Shown: positions 8,774-16,395 of the stretch, one piece after another | Layout: the number at the start of each line of letters is the position of its first letter | Position numbering within the stretch: position 1 is the stretch's first letter | NCBI RefSeq assembly: GCF_029894125.1 | Contig: NZ_JARXYZ010000008.1 | Span: 223,154 to 287,153, forward strand | Direction of reading: 5' to 3' | Origin: Kitasatospora sp. MAA19 | GTDB taxonomy: Bacteria > Actinomycetota > Actinomycetes > Streptomycetales > Streptomycetaceae | DNA: 64,000 nucleotides | Notes under the pieces: generated by a model | The model's database searches: none | What the model saw: the letters and a program-made list of their open reading frames with translations, nothing else | Told to the model about the DNA's origin: nothing | Made by a program: the position numbers and the translations under genes

Positions 8774-10333
8774 TCAGCAGGCCGGAGCCAGCCCCGACTT
8801 GGCGGTGGCGACGGCGCGCGGCACGAAGGCCACCACCCGGCCGCCACGACCCGGGTGCAGGTCGAACCGCACCCGCAGGTCCGCGCTGCGGGCCAGCACC
8901 AGGCCGACCACGCCGGCCGCCAGCGCGGACACCAGCCCGCAGGCCAGCAGGCCCAGCCGGGGCCCGTACGAGGCGGTCACCCAGCCGACGATCGGGGCGC
9001 CGATCGGCGTGCCGCCGGTGAAGACCAGCACCAGCAGGCCCATCACGCGCCCGCGCATCGCGGGGTCGGTGGCCAGCTGCAGCGAGGCGTTGACGGAGGT
9101 GTTGAAGCTGAGTCCGAACACGCCGACCAGCATCAGCAGCACCGCGAAGGTCCAGTAGTCGGGCGCGAACGCGGCCACCACCTCCAGCGCGCCGAAGGCC
9201 AGCGCCGCCCCCACGAGCCGGCGCAGCCTGGGCACGCCCCGGCGGGCCGCGAGCAGCGCGCCGGTCAGCGAACCGACCGCCATCGCGGTGTTCAGCAGGC
9301 CGTACTGCCCGGCGCCGACCTTGAAGGTGTCGTAGGCGAACCCGGAGAGCAGCGTCGGGAAGTTGAAGCCGAAGGTGCCGATGAACCCGGCCAGGACCAT
9401 CGGCCAGAGCAGTTCGGGCCGCTCCTTCACGTACCGCAGGCCCTCCCGCAGCTGGCCCTTCTCGCGGGCGATCGGCTCGGTCGGGCGCAGTTCGCTCTCC
9501 CGCATGGCGAGCAGCCCGCCGATGACGGCGACGAAGGACAGCGCGTTGACCGCGAACGCCCAGCCACTGCCGACCGCGGCGATCAGCAGGCCCGCGACGG
9601 CGGGGCCGACCAGCCGGGCGGTCTGGAAGTTGGCGGCGTTCAGGCTGACCGCGTTGGCGAGGTCCTTGGGCCCGACCATCTCGGACACGAAGGCCTGCCG
9701 GGTCGGGTTGTCGACCACGGTGACCAGGCCGAGCAGCAGCGCGAAGGCGTACACGTAGTACGGCGTCACCACGCCACCGAAGGTCAGGGCGGCCAGGCCG
9801 GCGGCCAGCAGGCCCATCGTGCCCTGGGTGTAGATCAGCAACCGGCGCTTGGGCATCCGGTCGGCGAGCACGCCGCCGAACAGGCCGAGCAGGAGCATCG
9901 GCAGGAACTGCATGGCGGTGGTGATGCCGACCGCGAGCGGGCTGCCGGTGAGGCTGAGCACCAGCCAGTCCTGGGCGATCCGCTGCATCCAGGTGCCGGT
10001 GTTGGACACCACCTGGCCGGCGAAGAAGTAGCGGTAGTTGCGGACGCGCAGGGAGGAGAACATCCCTCCGGGCCGGGTGAAGCGGGCGCCGGCGGCGGAC
10101 GAGCCGCTGGACGACGAGCCGGTGGCGGACGACGGCGTGGCCGAGTGGGTTCGGCCGGGAGCGGCGGGGTCGTCCGCCGCGGTGCGTTCGTCGGGGTCGT
10201 CGTCGCCGCTGCCGGGCAGCCCCGTGGGGGCGGGTGCCTGGAGGTCGGCGGCCGCGGCGCCCGCCGCGGTGGGGTCGGTGGTCTGGTCGTCGGTACGGAT
10301 GGCGGCGGCGCTGGCTGCGGCCGGCGGTGTCAC
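8774..10333 (-). CDS. MFS transporter, EntS-like exporter
   Basis: About 519 residues: a low-complexity cytoplasmic N terminus of roughly 120 residues rich in Ala, Asp, Ser and Pro, then RVRNYRYFFAGQVVSNTGTWMQ, which opens the MFS_3/enterobactin-exporter-like core, and about 12 hydrophobic spans with LADRMPKRRLL between TM2 and TM3. Start placed at GTG 10333, preceded by GAGGGGAG. It follows the marR gene by 122 bases in the same direction; a MarR-controlled drug or metabolite exporter is the natural inference. The substrate is unknown. Confidence 0.88.
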   Translation of the reverse strand: MTPPAAASAAAIRTDDQTTDPTAAGAAAADLQAPAPTGLPGSGDDDPDERTAADDPAAPGRTHSATPSSATGSSSSGSSAAGARFTRPGGMFSSLRVRNYRYFFAGQVVSNTGTWMQRIAQDWLVLSLTGSPLAVGITTAMQFLPMLLLGLFGGVLADRMPKRRLLIYTQGTMGLLAAGLAALTFGGVVTPYYVYAFALLLGLVTVVDNPTRQAFVSEMVGPKDLANAVSLNAANFQTARLVGPAVAGLLIAAVGSGWAFAVNALSFVAVIGGLLAMRESELRPTEPIAREKGQLREGLRYVKERPELLWPMVLAGFIGTFGFNFPTLLSGFAYDTFKVGAGQYGLLNTAMAVGSLTGALLAARRGVPRLRRLVGAALAFGALEVVAAFAPDYWTFAVLLMLVGVFGLSFNTSVNASLQLATDPAMRGRVMGLLVLVFTGGTPIGAPIVGWVTASYGPRLGLLACGLVSALAAGVVGLVLARSADLRVRFDLHPGRGGRVVAFVPRAVATAKSGLAPAC

Positions 10334-10455
10334 GGTGGTCTCCCCTCGCGGCGCGACGGCCCGGACGAAGGCCGTCGCGCTCCTGGTTTCGGTGGTCGGT
10401 CCTGCGGTGATGCGGTACTCCTTCTTCTCCCGGCGGCCGGCCGGGGTCGGTGTGC

Positions 10456-10890
10456 CTAGAGGTGTGCGAGCTTGTAGAGCACGGGCGCGGCCTCCCGGAG
10501 GACGGCCCATTCCTCCTCGTCGAGCCCCTCGGCGAGCTCGGCGAGCCAGACGTTGCGACGCCGACGGCTCTCCGCGAGGATCGCCTCGGCCTGCTCGGTG
10601 CTGCTGACGACCACCTGGCGGCGGTCCTCGGGGTGCGGCTCCCGCCGCACCAGGCCCTTCTCCTCCAGCATCGCGACGATCCTGGTCATGGAGGGAGGCT
10701 GCACGTGCTCCTTCCGGGCGAGCTCACCCGGTGTGGCCTTTCCGCATCGGGCGAGGGTGCCGAGCACCCCCATCTCGGTGGGGCTCAGCGACTCCTCGAC
10801 CCTCTGGTGTTTGAGTCGACGGGAGAGGCGCATCACGGACGACCGCAGCTGATTGACCGCTGCGAGGTCCTGCTCGGACATCTCGGGCAT
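10456..10890 (-). CDS. MarR-family transcriptional regulator
   Basis: 144 residues, usual MarR length. Winged helix visible: LSPTEMGVLGTLARCGKATPGELARKEHVQPPSMTRIV with wing EPHPEDRRQVVV. Probably an autoregulator of itself and the downstream MFS exporter. The upstream 10891-10927 stretch is AT-rich for this genome and contains TTAG and CTAA elements (TTAGGG ... TAAGCTAAAG) that could hold the promoter and operator. ATG 10890 has only a weak AAAG upstream; ATG 10881 is an alternative. Confidence 0.92.
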   Translation of the reverse strand: MPEMSEQDLAAVNQLRSSVMRLSRRLKHQRVEESLSPTEMGVLGTLARCGKATPGELARKEHVQPPSMTRIVAMLEEKGLVRREPHPEDRRQVVVSSTEQAEAILAESRRRRNVWLAELAEGLDEEEWAVLREAAPVLYKLAHL

Positions 10891-11008
10891 GTTCTTTAGC
10901 TTACGTCATTACTCTCCCTAAGGAAAATGCGTTCACTTCGCGCCCCATCAGCCTCACCGACCCTCGCCCCGCCCGCCCGTCCACCCGCCACCCCGTTAGC
11001 CCGACCAG

Positions 11009-11076
11009 CCCTCCGGCACCACCGCGCCGGCCCGCCCGACACCACCGCACCAGCCCCTCCGGCACCACCGCGCCGG
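11009..11076. repeat. 22-bp direct repeat, two copies
   Basis: Identical 22-bp copies at 11009-11030 and 11055-11076 (core CTCCGGCACCACCGCGCC), 46 bases apart, in the 295-base marR/VOC intergenic region. No function recognised. Confidence 0.6.
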
Positions 11077-11145
11077 AAGATCGGCCCGGTGCGATGCTGG
11101 TCGTAGGCCTCGATCCGACGCGCCGCCGGGCGCCCGCTCCCCCTT

Positions 11146-11180
11146 CCAGAAGGGCCGACACCACTCCCAGAAGGGCCGAC
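11146..11180 (+). repeat. 14-bp direct repeat before VOC gene
   Basis: CCAGAAGGGCCGAC occurs at 11146-11159 and 11167-11180, exactly 21 bases (two helical turns) apart. The second copy supplies the AGAAGGG ribosome-binding region just before ATG 11186; the duplication may be an operator or an accidental ribosome-site copy. Confidence 0.5.
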
Positions 11181-11185
11181 CAGAC

Positions 11186-11581
11186 ATGTCCGACCTCGCC
11201 GCCGAGCAGAACGACACCGGGTTCGCCCGCCTCGCCATGGTCACCATCGACTGCGCCGACCCGGTCGCGCTGGCCGGCTTCTACGGCGAGCTGCTGGGCT
11301 GGGAGACCCGTCACACGGACGAGCAGTTCGCGATCCTGGACAACCCGGAGGGCGGCAGCCCGCTGGGCTTCGGCCGGGTCACCGGCTACCGGCCGGAGGC
11401 GTGGACGGAGCCGGACGGCGGCAAGCACTTCCACCTGGACTTCTACGTGGACGACCTGGACGAGGCCATCGCGAAGGCGCTCGCGCTCGGCGCGACCGAG
11501 CCGACGTACCAGCACGGCCGGACGCTCAAGGTGCTGATCGACCCGGCCGGCCACCCGTTCGGGCTAGCCCCGTTGGAGTAG
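11186..11581 (+). CDS. VOC (glyoxalase/bleomycin-resistance fold) protein
   Basis: 131 residues forming one VOC domain pair: LAMVTIDCADPVALAGFYGELLGWE in the first half, KHFHLDFYVDDLDEAIAKALALGA in the second and the usual ending DPAGHPFGLAPL. His in HLDFYV is a likely metal ligand. Metal-dependent enzyme or small-molecule binding protein; substrate unknown. Monocistronic, preceded by duplicated AGAAGGG sequence. Confidence 0.88.
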   Translation: MSDLAAEQNDTGFARLAMVTIDCADPVALAGFYGELLGWETRHTDEQFAILDNPEGGSPLGFGRVTGYRPEAWTEPDGGKHFHLDFYVDDLDEAIAKALALGATEPTYQHGRTLKVLIDPAGHPFGLAPLE

Positions 11582-11664
11582 CCCTGCGCAGGCGTTGTCA
11601 GGAATTGGTGCCAAGATCATGTAGGCCCCGTAAATGCCCATCCTGACCTGGGATTTCACGAAAA

Positions 11665-11679
11665 GCACGAACATTGTGC
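11665..11679. promoter_or_regulatory. GCAC-N7-GTGC dyad upstream of MHYT gene
   Basis: GCACGAACATTGTGC lies in a comparatively AT-rich stretch about 185 bases before the MHYT start; a possible operator for its long leader. No named regulator is recognised. Confidence 0.25.
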
Positions 11680-11860
11680 GACTGCCGGGTAGTGGTTACT
11701 GTCCCGGTTGTCAGGGGCACCACTACGCCAGGTCTCCCTTCGGCGGGACCATTCTCCCGTGCCCACCTCCGCACGCGTTCCCCCGGCCTTCCCCTCCTCG
11801 GCCACCCGCGTCCGCCCGAGTCCTGGCGCCCTTATCCCCGCATCCCTCCAGGGAGCTCTC

Positions 11861-12667
11861 TTGGGTGAGATCCATCATGCCGACCACGGCTGGGTGACAC
11901 CGGCGGTCTCGTACTTCGTCGCCTGCCTCGGCGCCTTCGTCGCCCTGCGCAGCGCCCGCTGGGCTCTCGTCTCCCAGGGCCGCACCCGGGTGGTCTGGCT
12001 CCTCTTCGCCTCGACCTCGCTCGGCGCCGGGATCTGGTCCATGCACTTCATCGCGATGCTCGGATTCTCCGTCTCCGGGGTCGAGATCAGCTACCAGCCC
12101 TGGCTGACCGTGCTCAGCCTGCTGGTCGCCGTCGCCGTGGTCGGGATCGGCCTGTTCACCGTCGGGTACAGCCGCCGTCCGGTCCTGTCGCTGCTGGCCG
12201 GCGGGCTGACCACCGGCCTCGGGGTCGCGGCGATGCACTACCTCGGCATGGCCGCGATGGTCCTGCCCGGCCACCTCCAGTACGACCACGTCACGGTGGG
12301 GCTGTCCGTCGCCATCGCGGTGTTCGCGGCGACGGCCGCGCTCTGGGCCACGCTGAACATCCGCGGCACGCTCGCCGTCCTCGCGGCGGCGCCGGTGATG
12401 GGCGTGGCGGTCTGCGCGATGCACTACACCGGCATGGCGGCGCTCTCGGTGCAGCTCGACTTCTCCCACTCCACTCAAGACGGGGTGATGGCCCTGCAGT
12501 TCATCTTCCCGCTCGGGGTCGGACTCGGCTGCTACATCTTCTTCGGCTCGCTGGCCTTCGCCGTCTCGCCGAGCCGCGCGAGCTCTCAGCCGCTGCTGGT
12601 CGGCCCGGCGGCCCCGCTGGTCCCGCGCCCGCGGCGGCCGCTGAACCAGGCCGGCGCCAGGCGCTGA
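11861..12667 (+). CDS. MHYT-domain membrane sensor protein
   Basis: Integral membrane protein of 268 residues with seven predicted spans. Three MHYT repeats are visible: MHFIAMLGF, MHYLGMAAM and MHYTGMAAL, the conserved Met/His residues proposed to bind copper and sense oxygen, CO or NO. No output domain follows, only a short Pro/Arg-rich tail. Start is TTG 11861, six bases after AGGGAG; upstream in-frame sequence to 11708 looks untranslated. An exceptionally strong hairpin follows. Confidence 0.9.
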   Translation: MGEIHHADHGWVTPAVSYFVACLGAFVALRSARWALVSQGRTRVVWLLFASTSLGAGIWSMHFIAMLGFSVSGVEISYQPWLTVLSLLVAVAVVGIGLFTVGYSRRPVLSLLAGGLTTGLGVAAMHYLGMAAMVLPGHLQYDHVTVGLSVAIAVFAATAALWATLNIRGTLAVLAAAPVMGVAVCAMHYTGMAALSVQLDFSHSTQDGVMALQFIFPLGVGLGCYIFFGSLAFAVSPSRASSQPLLVGPAAPLVPRPRRPLNQAGARR

Positions 12668-12684
12668 GCCGGCCGACCGAAGCT

Positions 12685-12730
12685 CCGGAGGCGTCCGGCC
12701 GGGTCCCCCACCCCGGCCGGACGCCTCCGG
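12685..12730. terminator. very strong terminator, 19-bp perfect stem
   Basis: CCGGAGGCGTCCGGCCGGG at 12685-12703 pairs perfectly with 12712-12730 around an 8-base loop. It lies between the convergent MHYT and hypX genes, just before a tandem repeat block. Confidence 0.85.
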
Positions 12731-12740
12731 CTCGTTCCGA

Positions 12741-12838
12741 ACACCCTCAGCTCACGCGGGACACCCTCAGCTCACCCGGGACGCCCCCCGCTCGCACCGG
12801 ACGCCCCGCTCACGCGGGACGTCCCCGCCTCACTCCGG
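12741..12838. repeat. degenerate 20-bp tandem repeat, five units
   Basis: Units start at 12741, 12761, 12781, 12801 (18 bp) and 12819. The first two, of type ACACCCTCAGCTCACGCGGG, differ at one base; later units diverge (ACGCCCC..., ACGTCCCC...). The last unit contains the hypX stop codon (12830-12832), so the repeat has run into the gene end. Confidence 0.75.
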
Positions 12839-14542
12839 CCGCCCGAGCAGCCCGGTCAGGTGCTCGGGCGTGGCCACCGGGCAGACCTTGTGCACGAAGT
12901 CCCGCCGCAGCGCGTGGTACGGCTCGCCCACCCGGTAGAAGTTGGCGTGCATCCGCCGCAGTTCCTCCGCCCGGTACTCGGCCAGCGGCTGCGCCTCCTC
13001 GTCGGCGGACCGGCGGCGCTTCTTGTCGACCAGTCGGCCGGTGAGCTCCGGCGAGGCGCCGAGCCCGGCGGCCTCCCGGGCCACCCGGCGGCGGAAGGCG
13101 GCCGCGTCCCCGCCGAAGGTGCGGTCCACCAGGCCGATCCGGCGCGCGTGTTCGGCGCCGACCGGCAGCGCCTCGGTGGTCAGCCGATCGGCCTGCTCGG
13201 CACCGACCCGGCGCGGCAGGGTGTACGTCCAGTACTCGGAGCCGTACAGGCCCATCAGCCGGTAGTGCGGGTTGAGCACCGCCGACTCCCGGCACCACAC
13301 CTCGTCGGCGGCGAGCGCCAGCATCAGGCCGCCGGCCGCCGCGTTCCCCGCCAGCGCGGCGACGGTGAGCTTGTCGGTCGTGGCGAGGATCGCGTGGACG
13401 AGGTCGTCCATCGCGTTGATGTTCTCCCAGGACTCCAGCGCCGGGAAGGCCGCGCCCTCGATGACGTTGAGGTGGATCCCGTTGGAGTAGAAGTCCCGGG
13501 GCGCCCCGAGCACCAGCACCGAGGTGGGCCGGTCGGCGGCCTGGCGGTAGGCGGCGAGCAGCCGGCGGCACTGCCCGGTGCTCATCGCCCCGCCGGCGTA
13601 GGCGAATTCGAGGTAGCCGACGTCGCCGTCCTCGCGGTAGCGCAGCTCCGACCAGGTGTCCCGGCGGGCCGCCGAGGCCGGTGTCACCGGCACTTCGCGG
13701 ACCCGGTGCAGCCGGTCGGCGAGCACCGTCGCGGCGGGGAGCTTGTAGGTGGCCGGCCCGCCCGGGGTGCGGCGCGGGCGCAGTTGCGGAATCCAGACCG
13801 CGCCGTCCACGGTGGCCCGGCAGATCGCGCCGTCGCGGGTGGCGAGCACGGCACCGGGCACCGGGCCACGCAGCTCGTCCTCGGGGTGGCCGCCGTGCAG
13901 GAAGTACTCGCGCCCGAACAACTCGTCGAGCACGCCGGGTTGGGAGTCGGCGGCGCGGAGCTTGCGGAGCACGGTGGCGGTGTCGTCGGCGGCCCAGTCG
14001 ATCCGGCGCGCCTCCTGCCGCAGGAGCGGGCGGAGCCTGCCGTGGACGTCCGGCCGGTCGTAGTCGAGCGGTTCGGGGGTGAACAGGCCACCCTCGTAGC
14101 GCTGGACGGCGAGCAGGACGGCCTCGACGGCGGCGTCGGCGACCTCGCCCCGGTACAGCTCGCTCTTGCCGCAGTCGGCGACGGGGAACTCGACGGACGC
14201 CCAGATGTCGCCGGCGTCCATCTCCTCGACGGCCTGCAGGACGGTCACGCCCCAGCGCTCCGCCCCTTCGGTGATCGCCCAGTCGAGCGAGGAGGGCCCG
14301 CGGTCGCCCTTGGGACCGGGGTGCACGATCAGGACGGTTCGGGTGGACCAGATGTCCTCCGGGACAGCCTTGGTGAGCATCGGGCAGATGATCAGCTCGG
14401 GGTCGGTACGGGCCACCGCCGCCCTCATCGGCTCGTCACCGAGGGCGAGTTGGACGGCGACCTGGTGGCCGCGCTCGCGCAGCTCGGTGTGGACGCGCTG
14501 GGTCAGGCTGTTGAACGCGCTGGCGATCAGGAGAATGCGCAA
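12830..14542 (-). CDS. hypX: HypX/HoxX-type hydrogenase maturation protein
   Basis: Two-domain protein of about 570 residues: an N-terminal formyltransferase-like half (RILLIASAFNSLTQRVH, HPGPKGDRGPSSLDWAI, QAVEEMDAGDIW) and a C-terminal crotonase/enoyl-CoA-hydratase-like half (APRDFYSNGIHLN, LAGNAAAGGLMLALAAD, NPHYRLMGLYGSEYWTYTLP). HypX/HoxX makes the CO ligand of [NiFe]-hydrogenase from a formyl group under aerobic conditions. Start TTG 14542 follows GGAGG. No other hyp or hydrogenase structural gene is in the window, so it is an orphan here and would act with genes elsewhere. Confidence 0.88.
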   Translation of the reverse strand: MRILLIASAFNSLTQRVHTELRERGHQVAVQLALGDEPMRAAVARTDPELIICPMLTKAVPEDIWSTRTVLIVHPGPKGDRGPSSLDWAITEGAERWGVTVLQAVEEMDAGDIWASVEFPVADCGKSELYRGEVADAAVEAVLLAVQRYEGGLFTPEPLDYDRPDVHGRLRPLLRQEARRIDWAADDTATVLRKLRAADSQPGVLDELFGREYFLHGGHPEDELRGPVPGAVLATRDGAICRATVDGAVWIPQLRPRRTPGGPATYKLPAATVLADRLHRVREVPVTPASAARRDTWSELRYREDGDVGYLEFAYAGGAMSTGQCRRLLAAYRQAADRPTSVLVLGAPRDFYSNGIHLNVIEGAAFPALESWENINAMDDLVHAILATTDKLTVAALAGNAAAGGLMLALAADEVWCRESAVLNPHYRLMGLYGSEYWTYTLPRRVGAEQADRLTTEALPVGAEHARRIGLVDRTFGGDAAAFRRRVAREAAGLGASPELTGRLVDKKRRRSADEEAQPLAEYRAEELRRMHANFYRVGEPYHALRRDFVHKVCPVATPEHLTGLLGRPE

Positions 14543-14747
14543 GGGGGCCTCCGGCAAGGAACTGGGGTCGCGCGCAGGCGATGAAACCAGGGCATGGACA
14601 CGCAATGATTACGTTTTACGCCTTCCCGCCCGACCCTCACGCATCCCGCACACCTGTGTCCCCGGAGTGGCCCGCACGCGCCGGATCTCCCCAGCGCCTC
14701 CCCGGAGTTGACGTACGGCGCTCGCCTTCGTCCGCTAGGGCCCGTCC

Positions 14748-14769
14748 GGCCGGTCCTGCCGGACCGGCC
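14748..14769 (-). terminator. terminator after SLATT-type gene
   Basis: Perfect 9-bp stem GGCCGGTCC / GGACCGGCC with loop TGCC, just downstream of the minus-strand gene ending at 14783. Confidence 0.65.
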
Positions 14770-14782
14770 CTGGCGCGGCGGG

Positions 14783-15706
14783 CTACCTCGGGAACGCCCG
14801 GCGGGCCCGCCAGGTGGTGTGCTCGCGGGACACGGCGTCCTCCGCCTCGGCGGCCAGCCGGGCCCACCGCGCCTCGGCGTCCGGCGCCTTGAGGTCGAGG
14901 TCGGAGAGCTGGTTGCCGACGTTCTCCAGCTCGCGCGCGGCCAGCTGGTAGGCGGCGGCCAGCGGGCGCAGCTGCTTGAGCTGGGTCCAGGCGATGATGG
15001 CGGCGGCCGCGGCCGAGCTGGCCCCGAAGACGTGCACCTGCAGGGCGCCCGTCGCCTGGGCGATGGCCGCCGCCGCGCCGATGATGATCATCGCCGCGAT
15101 GCCGAGCCCCCAGGACACCCCCTGCGTCTCGCACGCCTCGGCCCGGGCGCGGTACCAGGTGCGCTGGCCCTCGACGCGGGTGCGCAGGTAGAGCGTGCGG
15201 CGGGCGGTCAGGCTGCCGGCCCGCATCCGCCGCATCTCCGGGGTGATCTCGGGGACGGTGCCGGGCGGCACGATCTCCGGGTCCTCGAAGGCCCGCAGCA
15301 CGTCCTCGACCTGGAGCAGGTAGCCGCGGTCCACGTCCGCGGACTCAGCCTCGCCGTCGAACGGCCGGGCTCGGACGGTGTACTTCCAGGCCAGCGTCTT
15401 GACCGACTCGGCCGCCGCCCGGGCCTCGTACCAGCGGCCCTGCGGGTTGCTGCGGCGCAGCCGGGACCAGAAGTAGCCGGCGATCAGGAAGGCGGCCACC
15501 GAGTACAGCGGCGTGGTGTCGAAGGCGCCGCGTTTGTCCGGCCCGGGGAACGAGCCGATCAGGGCGGCGATCACCAGCATCGCGATCAGTCCGCGGTACC
15601 AGCGCAGCGTCTCGCGCTGGCCGTCCAGCGAGGCCTTGTCCGCCGTCCAGAACAGCTCCGGCAGCAGCTTCGCCTCGTCTCCCCCGGGCGGATCCTGTTG
15701 CACCAT
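14783..15706 (-). CDS. DUF4231/SLATT-type membrane protein
   Basis: 307 residues. A hydrophobic pair of helices lies near residues 40-80 (LIAMLVIAALIGSFPG; YSVAAFLIAGYFWSRL) and a second pair near 200-240 (GLGIAAMIIIGAAAAIAQ; SSAAAAAIIAWTQL), separated by a charged, helical segment with YLRTRVEGQRTWYRARA. This two-plus-two arrangement fits DUF4231 of the SLATT group, proposed pore-forming or membrane-effector proteins in nucleotide-signalling conflict systems. No nucleotide cyclase or nuclease gene is adjacent, so a defence role is inference only. Confidence 0.72.
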   Translation of the reverse strand: MVQQDPPGGDEAKLLPELFWTADKASLDGQRETLRWYRGLIAMLVIAALIGSFPGPDKRGAFDTTPLYSVAAFLIAGYFWSRLRRSNPQGRWYEARAAAESVKTLAWKYTVRARPFDGEAESADVDRGYLLQVEDVLRAFEDPEIVPPGTVPEITPEMRRMRAGSLTARRTLYLRTRVEGQRTWYRARAEACETQGVSWGLGIAAMIIIGAAAAIAQATGALQVHVFGASSAAAAAIIAWTQLKQLRPLAAAYQLAARELENVGNQLSDLDLKAPDAEARWARLAAEAEDAVSREHTTWRARRAFPR

Positions 15707-15837
15707 CGGTCGAGCCCCCTCCCCGTGTCCGTCCAGGCAGTATTCCCTCCGCCAACTGCCCTACACAGACCGATTTTTGACATATTCCAGCCGACGATGA
15801 CTGCCCCCGCCGTCCGGAAACCGCTACAACCGGTCAC

Positions 15838-16395
15838 ATGCCGCTGCACTGGAAGCTCGTCATCGACTGCGCCGACCCGAACCGCCAGGCCGCCTTCTGG
15901 GCCGCCGCCCTCGACTACACCCTGGAGGAGCACGGCGCCCTGATCACCCGCCTGCTCGACGCCGGCGCCGTCACCCCGGACGCCGTCACCGAGGTCGACG
16001 GCCACCCCGCCTGGCGCACCCTCGCCGCCGTCCGCCACCCCGAGGACCCGTACGACCCCGCCACCGGCACCGGCCTCGGCCGCCGCCTGCTCTTCCAGGC
16101 CGTCCCCGAGCCGAAGCCCGACAAGAACCGCCTCCACCTCGACGTGCACCCGGGCCCGGGCGAGCGGGAGTCGACCGTCGCCCGCCTCCGGACCCTCGGC
16201 GCCACCCTCCTGCGCGACGTCAAGGAGCCGGGCGGCGCGTGGACGATCATGGCCGACCCCGAGGGGCAACGAGTTCTGCGTCCACTGACCGGCGGCCGGA
16301 AAACGACGGCGGCCCCGCGCTCCGAGGAGGAGTGCGGGGCCGCCGTCGTGGCCGGGCCGAGGAGTCAGAGCAGACCGAGGGCCGGCATCAGGTAG
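15838..16395 (+). CDS. VOC-family protein with apparent 3' frameshift
   Basis: Starts PLHWKLVIDCADPNRQAAFWAAAL and reads as a normal VOC (glyoxalase-like) protein to MADPEG near residue 142. After that the frame gives QRVLRPL and continues to 16395 into the permease gene on the other strand. If one G is removed from the GGGG run at 16263-16266 the ending becomes NEFCVH and stops at 16288, the usual end of this family. So the natural gene is probably 15838-16288 with a one-base insertion, either a mutation or a sequencing error. The family fold is otherwise intact. Confidence 0.75.
   Translation: MPLHWKLVIDCADPNRQAAFWAAALDYTLEEHGALITRLLDAGAVTPDAVTEVDGHPAWRTLAAVRHPEDPYDPATGTGLGRRLLFQAVPEPKPDKNRLHLDVHPGPGERESTVARLRTLGATLLRDVKEPGGAWTIMADPEGQRVLRPLTGGRKTTAAPRSEEECGAAVVAGPRSQSRPRAGIR
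16303..16349. terminator. bidirectional terminator
   Basis: 16-bp perfect stem ACGACGGCGGCCCCGC / GCGGGGCCGCCGTCGT between the convergent VOC and purine permease genes. Its position right after 16288 supports the shorter, frame-corrected end of the VOC gene. Confidence 0.8.
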
